Part shown: piece by piece, positions 54,012-63,030 of the stretch
Position numbering within the stretch: position 1 is the first letter of the stretch
Layout: every line of letters begins with the position of its first letter
Assembly: GCA_910576125.1 (NCBI GenBank)
Contig: CAJTHM010000023.1
Span: 1 to 64,000 of the forward strand
Origin: Lachnospiraceae bacterium
GTDB lineage: Bacteria; Bacillota; Clostridia; Lachnospirales; Lachnospiraceae
DNA: 64,000 bases
Reading direction: 5' to 3'
Position numbers and translations under genes: made by a program
The notes under the pieces: model-generated
Seen by the model: only the letters and a program-made list of their open reading frames with translations
What the model was told of the DNA's origin: nothing
Database searches by the model: none

Positions 54012-56945
54012 TTAGCTTACGATCTGTTCCCGCCTCCCTTCACAGGGAATCATCAAAAGACTTGTAAAATCAACACTTTCCAGACTTTTTTGTGGAATTT
54101 TTTCAGTTTTTTTGAAGCATCCTAAAAACATTTTTTTATTTTTATCATATAAGACCGTCAACATGCTATCCCTTAAATATTCATTCCCAGGTTTAAAAGC
54201 ATATGAAATCAATGTATACATTGTGTCACAATTGATATAAAGATTTTTTATTTTACCCATGCATATCTCAAATTCATTAAGCCGCTCATTATGATAAGAA
54301 GTTCCCTCCCTATTTAATATCTCCACCCTTTCATCGTATTCTTTTACTATGCCTATAACTTTCTGATATTGTTTTCTATCAACTTTAACCTTGTCCGCTT
54401 TATACTCAAAAATAGGTTTTACACCATATTCACCTTCCCTATATATTTTAGTATTCAGTTTTTTATGTTTTCTGAGATCAATAATCCCCTTCTCAACGAT
54501 TTTATAAAGCAGATCCATAGGGCAGTTGAAAAACCCCACTTCTTCATCCTTGATTTCCAGTTTTTTACCTTTTTTCTTTTTATTGTTGTATTTCTGTACA
54601 TCAGCATAAAATTGAGGATATCTTGGATTATGATTCATACATTGCAATTTTCCAATCCTCGCAAGCTCACTCCCAACTTCTATCTCAAAATTTCTCTTGC
54701 ATGAGTCAATTGCCACTTGCGCTAATACACTACATATTATAAATATATCCTCCAATTCCTTATCTTGGCATCCTCCATCAAACCAATAGCTTAAAGCCAG
54801 TTGTGCGATATTGCTTGCAGAACCAATATTGTATTGTGCGGAAGATATGTTGGCATCCATTTTAGAATAGGAAAGCATACTCTTATCATATCCACTGTTG
54901 CCATCTGGTTTTATCCCATTGATAATGGTCGGACATTCCGCATATGCTTTTTTTGCAAGTTCAACGATGCTCTTCTGGTCTGTTGTATAAATACTATCTG
55001 TATCCAAGTCTTGCCCATTAAGCCGACTTTGTACATCAGTCCCAATCCCATTAATAATTATGACATTATCGCCTAAATCTGGAAAGTATTTCCGAATCTT
55101 ATCAGGATATACATTCTCCAAATAAACAATATTATTCGGTGAATTATGTGGACTTCGGAATCCTGCAAGCATTTCACCTTCCCCAAATCTGCTTGTACAA
55201 CATTGAATCCTATCCTCTGCTTGTATGAAACAATTTTCATCAAGGTAACTTTGTCCTGTAACTGCCATCAGCATAGCCACTGGATTTCCGCATATAACCA
55301 AATTATCCCCATGCTGAAATAGTTTCCCCAGTTTAAGCCTCTGGTCTTTCAGTTCATTGATTTTTGCTTTCTTCTTATTTTTGAACCATTCCATATACCT
55401 GAATTCATCATTCCATCTATACAGCGCAATCAAAACATTATTGATGCTGTACCTTGCGGAACCAGTTATCTCCAAATATTTTAGGAATGCTTCGTCATCC
55501 AGTTTTAGTTTATTACAGTATTCAATACTTGGAGCCGCAATTTCTTCCAACACGCTTTCATCAGTAGTAAGCAGTGTATTGTTCATTTGAAAAGAACTTC
55601 TTTGCAGATCATCATATTTGCTTTTATGGGCAGTCTTAACAATCGCAAACATCTCACCATCTTTCTTCATTATCTTGCTGTAATATTTGAATCCGTCCTC
55701 CATTGTTCCGCTTTTACTCATTAAATCAAGAAACTTGATCCACTTCAAAGAATTTTCTGTAACGATCACTTTTATATCCGTCACTTTTATTCTTCTCCCC
55801 GTCATATCCGTTTCATATGCCGTATTGTAATCTTCACCATAAAAATCTCTAAAATATTCTTGTATATTCCCTCGAAACAGACATGACTTAAAAAAGTGGC
55901 TTCTGCAATATATAAAACCATCCATATTTTCAGGAAAAATATCATTTGAAATAATCCCCATGCCATCCCATAAGACATTAGTAATTTCAGATTTTTCCTG
56001 TTCTCTATCACAATAGCACCCCTTTTTGTAATAGGCAGCATCCCTTTTAGGGCATAAATCTGCATCAATGCCATATTCCCCTAAAGCTTTTTTGCTTCTC
56101 TCTACATATTCCAATCCAGGATTTTCCACTGCTTTTTTCTTATAAAGAGTCAATCCATATTGGTTAATATATTCCTCAAAAGCGGAATAATCCTTTTCTT
56201 TTCTGGTATGTTCAATTTTTTTAACCTTTACAGCAATCGCTTTTTTGAAGCATGAACTCTCCTGATCCTTTAAAACAAAAATGTTCTCCATAGGAATCTG
56301 GATATAATCTATCGCAGTTGCAGTGATAAGCGGTGCATATGCGGACATTTCAACTATCTTAGCACCTTTTACATTCGGCATCCTCTCCCAAAGCCCCATT
56401 GTAAGGTAGTTGAGCACTTTCCTATGTAGTTCTTCCCTGATAAAAAGGCAATGCCCTTCCTTGGCTTTTCCTGGAGACCTCAAAAGCATTTTATAGGTTA
56501 TAATCTTTTCTTTCCCTTTGATTTCCTTGCCAGTTTCTGAATCAAATGTCTTCCACGCTACTGTTGCGCAATTCTCATAATAATAATCCCTTAGTTCCTG
56601 TGTTGTCATGGGTAACTTTATATTTTCCTTATCAGAATCATCTTCATCCACTCCCCAATCAAATTTCATCATCAGGAAATCCAAACTTCTTTTATTTCTA
56701 TTGACAGTTACACCATGTTTATGGACATATTTTGCAAACAGGCTATTATTAATAACAGCATTCCCATAATCAAGAAATGGTTCCCTGTACTCTTTTAATC
56801 CACTATAACATCCATCTTCATTCGCTTTTCTCAGCACAAATTTATAACCATTATTGACTCTGTACAAACTTGCTGCCTGTATGCTTCTAATTTTTATTGC
56901 GCTACTTTCCTTTATGCTATCATTATTTTCTCTAACTTTACTCAA
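54012..56945 (-). CDS. RdRP/YonO-superfamily RNA polymerase candidate
   Basis: A 977-aa protein. Residues 646-650 read DLDTD in the context RLNGQDLDTDSIYTTD, matching the DxDxD catalytic motif of two-barrel RNA polymerases (eukaryotic RdRP GGDLDGD, YonO, crAss-like phage RNAP). About 45 residues earlier, RSPHNSPNNIVYLENVYP (597-614) parallels the RdRP block RNPCLHPGD, and IIINGIGTDVQSRLNG joins them. The N-terminal ~500 residues are lineage-specific; the C-terminal part is Lys-rich. TTG 56945 is used as start, GGAGG 11 bases upstream. It likely transcribes phage genes from DNA, as YonO does, or is a related polymerase. Assignment rests on motifs, not alignment. Confidence 0.7.
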   Translation of the reverse strand: MSKVRENNDSIKESSAIKIRSIQAASLYRVNNGYKFVLRKANEDGCYSGLKEYREPFLDYGNAVINNSLFAKYVHKHGVTVNRNKRSLDFLMMKFDWGVDEDDSDKENIKLPMTTQELRDYYYENCATVAWKTFDSETGKEIKGKEKIITYKMLLRSPGKAKEGHCLFIREELHRKVLNYLTMGLWERMPNVKGAKIVEMSAYAPLITATAIDYIQIPMENIFVLKDQESSCFKKAIAVKVKKIEHTRKEKDYSAFEEYINQYGLTLYKKKAVENPGLEYVERSKKALGEYGIDADLCPKRDAAYYKKGCYCDREQEKSEITNVLWDGMGIISNDIFPENMDGFIYCRSHFFKSCLFRGNIQEYFRDFYGEDYNTAYETDMTGRRIKVTDIKVIVTENSLKWIKFLDLMSKSGTMEDGFKYYSKIMKKDGEMFAIVKTAHKSKYDDLQRSSFQMNNTLLTTDESVLEEIAAPSIEYCNKLKLDDEAFLKYLEITGSARYSINNVLIALYRWNDEFRYMEWFKNKKKAKINELKDQRLKLGKLFQHGDNLVICGNPVAMLMAVTGQSYLDENCFIQAEDRIQCCTSRFGEGEMLAGFRSPHNSPNNIVYLENVYPDKIRKYFPDLGDNVIIINGIGTDVQSRLNGQDLDTDSIYTTDQKSIVELAKKAYAECPTIINGIKPDGNSGYDKSMLSYSKMDANISSAQYNIGSASNIAQLALSYWFDGGCQDKELEDIFIICSVLAQVAIDSCKRNFEIEVGSELARIGKLQCMNHNPRYPQFYADVQKYNNKKKKGKKLEIKDEEVGFFNCPMDLLYKIVEKGIIDLRKHKKLNTKIYREGEYGVKPIFEYKADKVKVDRKQYQKVIGIVKEYDERVEILNREGTSYHNERLNEFEICMGKIKNLYINCDTMYTLISYAFKPGNEYLRDSMLTVLYDKNKKMFLGCFKKTEKIPQKSLESVDFTSLLMIPCEGRREQIVS

Positions 56946-57116
56946 TATCTACTACCTCCACAATATAAGTTCCACAACAAATAATCCACTTAATACTTCT
57001 CCATTCAAAACAAACCAACCATAAAATTTCACTCACACCGTTCATATCATTTCAGGTAAGAGAAGCCAAATCGGAGATTGAAGAATTCTACAACTCCGAA
57101 ATGGCTTATCTGCATT

Positions 57117-57302
57117 TTAATTATTCTGTATATTCTCTAATGCAAACGGATGCTTTTTTTCTCCTAAAGTTCTCAATTCCACACTTGCACCTTTCATAGC
57201 TGCTTGTAATATGACTACCCTATCATGCATCCTCTGGTATTCCATTCTTTCATCTAAAGACATTTCATTTAAAGATTTTGCAGTTCTATTTAAATCGCTC
57301 AT
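57117..57302 (-). CDS. Small helical element protein
   Basis: A 61-aa protein: SDLNRTAKSLNEMSLDERMEY then MHDRVVILQAAMKGASVEL. Predicted as one or two helices. ATG 57302 has AAGGGA ten or so bases upstream, and this start avoids overlap with the helicase gene just upstream (stop 57319). Between helicase and polymerase genes it may be a cofactor, but nothing in the sequence shows this. The 171 bases to 56945 hold an imperfect palindrome (57071-57110) but no gene. Confidence 0.5.
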   Translation of the reverse strand: MSDLNRTAKSLNEMSLDERMEYQRMHDRVVILQAAMKGASVELRTLGEKKHPFALENIQNN

Positions 57303-57318
57303 TACTTTATTTCCCTTC

Positions 57319-59877
57319 TTATGAATTATCTTGCTTACCATCTTCCAAATACTTTTTCACTTCTTCATCAGTTGCATAATAGAACATGAAGCGTCCTTTA
57401 TATGGGGTGGTGACTTTACCACTTAATCGATTACGGATACTCTCATCACTTAACTTAAATCCATAAACATTTTGTACTATCCTAGAAACATCACTCCGTG
57501 ATTTGCATATGGAAATTTCTTCTTTGTTTATAACGTCAACAACCTTCACATAAGTACCATTATTGAAAAATTTACCTAATGGCTTATCTATTAGTTTTTC
57601 AATAATTAAATTTTCTTCATCAGATAATTCACCATTTTTATATTTTTTATTAATAGTGCTTTTAATCCAAGTATACAAATTTATTTTATTATAAAACTGA
57701 TTATCAACATTTATCTTCACACCATCTCTTACCGCTTGTCGTGCACATTCCATTTTTTCATTATATTGTTTATTAAATTTACTACCAAGATAAAGTCCTA
57801 ATTCTTCAATTTGTCTTACTTCACTGTTTTTAAATTGTCCATTTTTATATTTCTGCCTCATAGCACTAAATATTATTCCAATTCTATAATCATCACCTAC
57901 AACATCATTGATTTTTATATTTAAATGACCATTCTCTTTTTTGTATAATCTAGCATAATGAAGGAAACGCTTTAACGCCACAATGTTATTGTGTTCACAA
58001 GAAAAGTCAGGAACATATTTTTTAATTAGTGCGTTTTTCCATTCTGGAAAATTGTCTTTCCTCATGTTCTGTCTTAATTGCACTACAAAAGCCCCTAATC
58101 TTTTAACCTTGCAATCTTGTGAATGCTGTGATGGATATTTCCCAAATTCTTTACAGTAATTTGCTACAGCTATAATACTATTTTTAAAATTATATTTATT
58201 ATATGGTTCCCATATAAACCCTACTTTCGTCAACTGATTTTCCATTTCCTCTGTTAATATATAATTTCCATTTTTATTTCTTCTTTCACCCCTAACATTT
58301 AAACACCATTGACCTAAATTTATATTTTCATCCCCTATAATCTCAACATGTTTTTGAGGCACAAAACAATTTCCCTCTCTATCTTTATACTGTTTTAAAG
58401 CATCAAAATATTTATTAAAGTAAAATTCCTTTACATCCCAAATAAATCCTTTTTTATTCAGCTCATCTATTTTATCTATTGATAGTTTCTTATTTTTAAA
58501 ATTACTTCTTTGACGACTTACCCAATTACCAGTACAAAAACCACCTTCATCTTTATAATTTTCTGGCACTAACACATCTCCATTATGTTCTCTCACATAT
58601 TTATCAAAATGTTTCAATCCATTTTCCCAACTTCCTTCCAACCTCCCCTCAATTTCCCTAAATCCACTAACCACATCCATAAATTCATCCATCACAATGA
58701 ATTCATCCACATCAAAACCAACCTCATATTCCTTACCCTCTTTTTCACATTCTTTCTTCCGTTTTTCAATCTCTCCTCTTAATTCATTCGGAAAATTATC
58801 GGCAGCATCAGAAATAAACTGGCTATTAGCAACCAGGTCAAATATCAACGGTATAGTCTTCTTACCACAAGAAAACGCTCTTCCAATCATTTGAAAGTAC
58901 ATATTCGGACTGATTGTATCTCTAAGCATGATTACACCGTCAATATCGCCATGGATTCCTTCTGTAACTATGTTGACGCTTAGGCAGGCTTTGATTATTC
59001 CATCCTCCGTATCTTCCTTAAATTTCTGAAACTCCTTATCCTTGTCAGTATTTTTACTATGCACTTCAAAAAGTCGCACAGGAAATCCGGCATCAGTAAA
59101 CCATTTCTCAATAACTGGCTTCATTACTCTTAAATGTGTAGTATCTTTCAGAAATACAACAAACTTTTCACTACCACTTACAATGTATTTCCTGAAAATA
59201 TCAGACACACCATGCCCTTTATCCAGATTTTCTTTCAGTATCTTTACTTGTCTTAGCAAATCTTTCTTCTCTTCATTACTGTTGCAACTTCTCTCAATCT
59301 TCTTATTCAAACTTTCTGCATCCTTTTCGTATGAATAGACACCACACACGTATCTAGCCATAGGTAAAATCCCATCAAGAATCGCTTCGGACAGACTCAT
59401 ATCACATGCCAGATTGCCACCAAACAGTTCTTCAACTACATTTCTGCATCTATCCAGATAACGAATAGGAGTCGCCGACAATCCCAATACTTTTGCATCA
59501 GGATACATTTCCAACAATCGCATGATGCCTTTACTCCACTCTTTGGCCAATGCCCTATGCATTTCGTCAAGGAAAATATAGTCTGGTTGCAATGATTCCA
59601 TTATTTCCTGCTTCATATTTGGCATATTGCAATAGATATTGAAATCAATTCTTTTCAGTATCTTTTCATCCAATTTCTCTTTGAACTGCTCATTGATTTC
59701 ATGCCTTGTAGACAAGACAAAAAATCTACTATTCGGATTATCCTCAATCAGTTTTGCCATTAAGAGACTTTTGCCTGAACCGGTTGGCTGTACAACTGCC
59801 ACTCTCTGAATTCCTTCACCATACATACGGCAAATATTCTCATAAGTCTTTTGATTATGTTCATGTAACTGTTCCAT
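57319..59877 (-). CDS. SF2 helicase with helicase-associated repeats
   Basis: A 852-aa DEAD/DEAH-like protein. Motif I is VVQPTGSGKSLLMAKL, motif II FLDEMHRAL, motif III GLSATPIR; motif VI reads QMIGRAFSCGK, where the usual second Arg is replaced by a Lys-Gly-type end. From about residue 420 onward several helicase-associated (HA) repeats follow, recognised by FDKY/FNKYFDAL...G...VP...LG.W...R patterns. HA-type helicases are common in bacterial and phage genomes, role unclear. ATG 59877 has GGAGG about 11 bases upstream. It precedes the small gene and the polymerase candidate in one direction. Confidence 0.85.
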   Translation of the reverse strand: MEQLHEHNQKTYENICRMYGEGIQRVAVVQPTGSGKSLLMAKLIEDNPNSRFFVLSTRHEINEQFKEKLDEKILKRIDFNIYCNMPNMKQEIMESLQPDYIFLDEMHRALAKEWSKGIMRLLEMYPDAKVLGLSATPIRYLDRCRNVVEELFGGNLACDMSLSEAILDGILPMARYVCGVYSYEKDAESLNKKIERSCNSNEEKKDLLRQVKILKENLDKGHGVSDIFRKYIVSGSEKFVVFLKDTTHLRVMKPVIEKWFTDAGFPVRLFEVHSKNTDKDKEFQKFKEDTEDGIIKACLSVNIVTEGIHGDIDGVIMLRDTISPNMYFQMIGRAFSCGKKTIPLIFDLVANSQFISDAADNFPNELRGEIEKRKKECEKEGKEYEVGFDVDEFIVMDEFMDVVSGFREIEGRLEGSWENGLKHFDKYVREHNGDVLVPENYKDEGGFCTGNWVSRQRSNFKNKKLSIDKIDELNKKGFIWDVKEFYFNKYFDALKQYKDREGNCFVPQKHVEIIGDENINLGQWCLNVRGERRNKNGNYILTEEMENQLTKVGFIWEPYNKYNFKNSIIAVANYCKEFGKYPSQHSQDCKVKRLGAFVVQLRQNMRKDNFPEWKNALIKKYVPDFSCEHNNIVALKRFLHYARLYKKENGHLNIKINDVVGDDYRIGIIFSAMRQKYKNGQFKNSEVRQIEELGLYLGSKFNKQYNEKMECARQAVRDGVKINVDNQFYNKINLYTWIKSTINKKYKNGELSDEENLIIEKLIDKPLGKFFNNGTYVKVVDVINKEEISICKSRSDVSRIVQNVYGFKLSDESIRNRLSGKVTTPYKGRFMFYYATDEEVKKYLEDGKQDNS

Positions 59878-60223
59878 ATTAATCCATCCTCCAATAATTT
59901 TTATTAGCAAGCGTAAATCACTCACATAATTTACTTCTCCATTCATCTCCACATTTTTCTCAAAATTGCAAGAAACCAAAGAATCTATGGAAATCACATA
60001 TTTTCCGCAAAATTTAAAATCTCATTGTGTAAAAATACACAGTGAAAATTTTACAGTGAAATCTCCGCACAAAATTAAAAGACTTAAAACATTCCCACAT
60101 TTGGGATTGCTTCAAGTTCACATATCTGTATCCAACTACTTCTTCTACATTTCAATATTCAATTGTTCAATAAAATAAATGGGGGATTCCTATGCGATTG
60201 TTTATAGGTTACGAATCCTGAAT
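59878..60223. other. Intergenic region with terminator-like hairpin
   Basis: 346 bases without a convincing gene. It holds AT-rich sequence upstream of the helicase and a hairpin, GGATTCCTAT (60184-60193) with ATAG (60204-60207) and GAATCC (60213-60218), which ends the ParB fragment on the minus strand and runs into T-rich sequence. No promoter of clear consensus was found. Confidence 0.5.
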
Positions 60224-60579
60224 TTATAATTTTCGGATGTCAATATTTTTGACAGCCAGATGATTCTGTGTAAGTTCCTTATATCCAGCATTTATACTTT
60301 TTTCTCCAGACAATACTTCTTGCTTTAAAGTTTCATTATCAGAATCAAGAATTTTTTTCCCTTTAGAGTATGTATCTTCTGAGACACCTGCAGTTTTTGC
60401 TAATGTGGCTCTTACATTTACAGGTTGAAGATTATCATTACTTTTTGATGAATTCTTCAAAATGTTACTATTTTTCAAATCTGTACGAGTCCCTTGGTTT
60501 TCTTTTGCTTTTTTTCATATATGGGTCTATACTTTTCAGCAACAGCGATTCTTCGAATAGGAAAGAGGTTTTTATATAT
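60224..60579 (-). pseudogene. ParB-like protein fragment with frameshift
   Basis: The C-terminal part of a ParB/Spo0J-like partition or N-terminal-nuclease protein: piece one reads RIAVAEKYRPIYEK from about 60560, piece two GTRTDLKNSN, VNVRATLAKTAGVSEDTYSKGKKIL and EVLSGEKSINAGYKEL. They join if one A is added to a run of seven A (60509-60515 on the minus strand). The N-terminal nuclease/CTP-binding half is absent; a stop lies at about 60580. Either a decayed copy or, for the slip, a sequencing error. A complete ParB-type gene is nearby at 60984. From 60580 to 60792 nothing is recognised. Confidence 0.65.
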
Positions 60580-60792
60580 CTACAAACATATTATTTCGCC
60601 CAAATTCCCCATTTTCACCCACCACCCTATCAATTCCCCACCCACACTCATAAAGCCCCAAATCAGCCCCAAAATCATTTATCTTCGTTACAATCAGAAC
60701 CTAATATGAAGCCAGACTGCCTAATTCTTGAAAGAGTGATTTCATGGCAGTAATGTAGCTTGCGTCCAAATGGACGCATCCATCAACTACCA

Positions 60793-60987
60793 TCAACCAT
60801 TAATCAGCCTAACTCTATACTCCGCAAATTCTTCAACAGGAAACACTTCATTCTCAGGAACATCAGCAATAGATAAATCTGTTCTGATTGCTTCTATTGC
60901 CAGATTTCTAAAATCGATATTTGTGACCTTATAAATTTTTGAATCTGCTATTGATATGTATTTTATTTTTGATATATTTTCGCTCAA
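60793..60987 (-). CDS. Small element protein, TTG start
   Basis: A 64-aa protein with alternating strands (KIKYISIADSKIYKVTNIDF) and an acidic helix near its end. The TTG start overlaps the stop of the DUF3102-ParB gene (TTGA), and GGGAG lies seven bases upstream, so it is translationally coupled to that gene. No domain recognised. Confidence 0.5.
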   Translation of the reverse strand: MSENISKIKYISIADSKIYKVTNIDFRNLAIEAIRTDLSIADVPENEVFPVEEFAEYRVRLING

Positions 60988-61904
60988 TTAAACTCTCCCA
61001 ATGTTTTCTTATTCTGGCTTTCTCTCATTGCTTGAAGTTCCTTTTTCTTTTCTTCCAACCAATCATCCAATTCTTTATCCATTTGTTCTCCTTCATTAAC
61101 AAACTTGTCCATATAATAATTTGCCTTTTCTGTATCACCAAAATATAACTGATCCCATGCACAGGCCAAATAGAATATAGAACTTCTTGTGTGCATATTG
61201 CACTCAAAAAATGTATGTAATAATAAATCATCCAGTTTCATTTTGCTTGCATTATTACAACTAAAATAATGTGCTGGAATTATTTCTATTCCCAAATCCT
61301 TACATGCCCTGACTCTTTCGTGTCCGCTAATAATCGTCATATCTCTTGTAATAATAATAGGCTGCACAACCCCACACCGCTGGATACTGTCAAGAAAATA
61401 CACGTAATTCTTACCTTTTATCCTTCCAAAATACTTTTCATGATTCGGTAAAGGTTTCAATTCATCAATACGTACATCATATGTATTAAAATCTTGCTCC
61501 TTATCCACTGCCTTCCACAGTTCTGTATTGTTACGCTTATATTCCTGCAACCTACTCTTTACCTCTCTAGTTGATAGATTTTTTAAATCATTTTGCGAAA
61601 TAAAATTATTTCTATCTTCAACAGGTAATTCCATCAACAAATAAATTTTAGTAGCTTCCAAATTGGAAATCGCTTGCGAATTTGAACCATACTCCTGAGC
61701 AATCCTCATGAATTGATTAGCAGTCCTTTGACTAAATCCAACCTTCGATTCTAGCCATTCGCCCCATCGACCATGAGGAATCAGCTTCTTTGCTTCAATA
61801 AATTTCTGTCCCATAAGAATAATATTCTCTGCCGTTTGATTTTTTAACGTAATGATTTCTTTCTCAATTTTTTCTAATGTTGTGTTTTCGATAATAGTAT
61901 TCAT
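60984..61904 (-). CDS. DUF3102-ParB fusion protein
   Basis: A 306-aa protein. Residues 1-105 match the DUF3102 pattern of ICE/phage proteins: ENIILMGQKFIEAKKLIPHG, WGEWLESKVGFSQRTANQFM. Residues about 140-235 form a ParB-like N-terminal domain: YDVRIDELKPLPNHEKYFG, GVVQPIIITRDMTIISGHER with the GHER motif, VRACKDLGIEIIPAHYF. The last 70 are a coiled coil. It may bind DNA or CTP in element maintenance. AAAGGAG lies before the ATG. It overlaps the 64-aa gene downstream. Confidence 0.85.
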   Translation of the reverse strand: MNTIIENTTLEKIEKEIITLKNQTAENIILMGQKFIEAKKLIPHGRWGEWLESKVGFSQRTANQFMRIAQEYGSNSQAISNLEATKIYLLMELPVEDRNNFISQNDLKNLSTREVKSRLQEYKRNNTELWKAVDKEQDFNTYDVRIDELKPLPNHEKYFGRIKGKNYVYFLDSIQRCGVVQPIIITRDMTIISGHERVRACKDLGIEIIPAHYFSCNNASKMKLDDLLLHTFFECNMHTRSSIFYLACAWDQLYFGDTEKANYYMDKFVNEGEQMDKELDDWLEEKKKELQAMRESQNKKTLGEFN

Positions 61905-62084
61905 TACTCAATCTCCTTTAGTTTTCATTTTTACAATCAATGGCAGAGATAAGGAACACCCTTGCAATTCTCTTTATCTGTCTCACTGACAGGCCATATA
62001 TCTACTTTTCTTCTACATCATAAATCTTTGCACAGGCACTTCCCTGAAGTATTCATCCGGATTCTCGCCAGATTCAGCCAATTC

Positions 62085-62909
62085 CTATATCCCCCAAGAC
62101 TCTTTCAGCTTATTCAGAAACTTCATCGCTTCACCATCACCAGTTACATCAGGATGATATTTTGTAGCTAACGTCCTATAAAACTTCTTGTAATACTCTT
62201 TCTCTTTTTCAGAACTAAGCCCACTGTTCAATGTGCCTGTCCTATGAGCACCAGAATAGCCATTGTAGTTACTTCTATATTCTCTCTGGTAACTACTGCT
62301 TCTCTTTTCATATTCCTTTCTTGCAGTGAATTCACGCTTTATCTTTTCAAGATATTCTGAATTTCTCAGCACACCAAAAATATCATAGCATCTGTCATAT
62401 TCATTTTCTTGCACCTCATACTTTTCAGCAAATTCAGCTTTCTTTGTTCTATATTCATCCAAAACAGCATCATGTGCTTTCTTTGCCTTATATTCTTCTG
62501 TCTGTGCAAATTCAGCTTTTACCTTATCTTCTAAGGCATCCAGTCTACTCTCTATCTCTGCCCATATGGTTTCAGAATCAATGTCCATTTCATCAGCGAT
62601 ATCATCAATCCTGCTATGTAAAAGGCAATCTCCCCAATAATTGTCAACGAGATCATAATATCTGATAGTTGTCACATGATATTGGTTCTTCCTTACTTTT
62701 CCTTTGTCATTACGGTAGCTTTTATCATGTAGCGTTACCTTGTATGCTGTTTTAATGGGACGCTCAAACTTTTCGTCTGAGTATGTGTATCCATAGCTTG
62801 TATAAGGAATCCCATTCATTGTCCAGTTAGATGTAGTGACACATAATTCTTTGCCACAACCAACAGAATTGGAACTCTTCATCTGTATTTCCTGAATATA
62901 GCAGTGCAT
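62085..62909 (-). CDS. J-domain protein with C-terminal DnaJ domain
   Basis: A 274-aa protein. The last ~55 residues show a J-domain: YKKFYRTLATKYHPDVTGDG, with the HPD motif, and a following helix MKFLNKLKESW. J-domains recruit and stimulate DnaK-type chaperones. Preceding it are ~130 residues of coiled-coil charged helices (DALEDKVKAEFAQTEEYKAK) and an N-terminal beta-rich domain with CGKELCVTTSNWTMNG. A J-domain at the C-terminus is uncommon among cellular DnaJ proteins but known in phages. ATG 62909 has AAGGAG six bases upstream. In the element it may load a host chaperone onto replication proteins. Confidence 0.75.
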   Translation of the reverse strand: MHCYIQEIQMKSSNSVGCGKELCVTTSNWTMNGIPYTSYGYTYSDEKFERPIKTAYKVTLHDKSYRNDKGKVRKNQYHVTTIRYYDLVDNYWGDCLLHSRIDDIADEMDIDSETIWAEIESRLDALEDKVKAEFAQTEEYKAKKAHDAVLDEYRTKKAEFAEKYEVQENEYDRCYDIFGVLRNSEYLEKIKREFTARKEYEKRSSSYQREYRSNYNGYSGAHRTGTLNSGLSSEKEKEYYKKFYRTLATKYHPDVTGDGEAMKFLNKLKESWGI

Positions 62910-63030
62910 TTATTTCTCCTTCTCATGTAGTTACTTCTCATAATTAGTTAGTAACTACATATCCTTAATCAATAAATCTCCTTCTTCATCCAAAAATCAT
63001 ATAGTGAGCAGTCGTAAGATTACCCAACTA

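Noticed and set aside
53684..54067. Plus-strand 127-codon frame overlapping the polymerase 3' end
   Set aside because: No ribosome site, it overlaps a well-supported gene on the other strand, and its composition is poor. The minus-strand frame there is the better, though weak, candidate.
57050..57125. Coding-looking plus-strand fragment between the polymerase and the 61-aa gene
   Set aside because: About 25 codons only, no start, and part of an imperfect palindrome; more likely a regulatory structure or chance.
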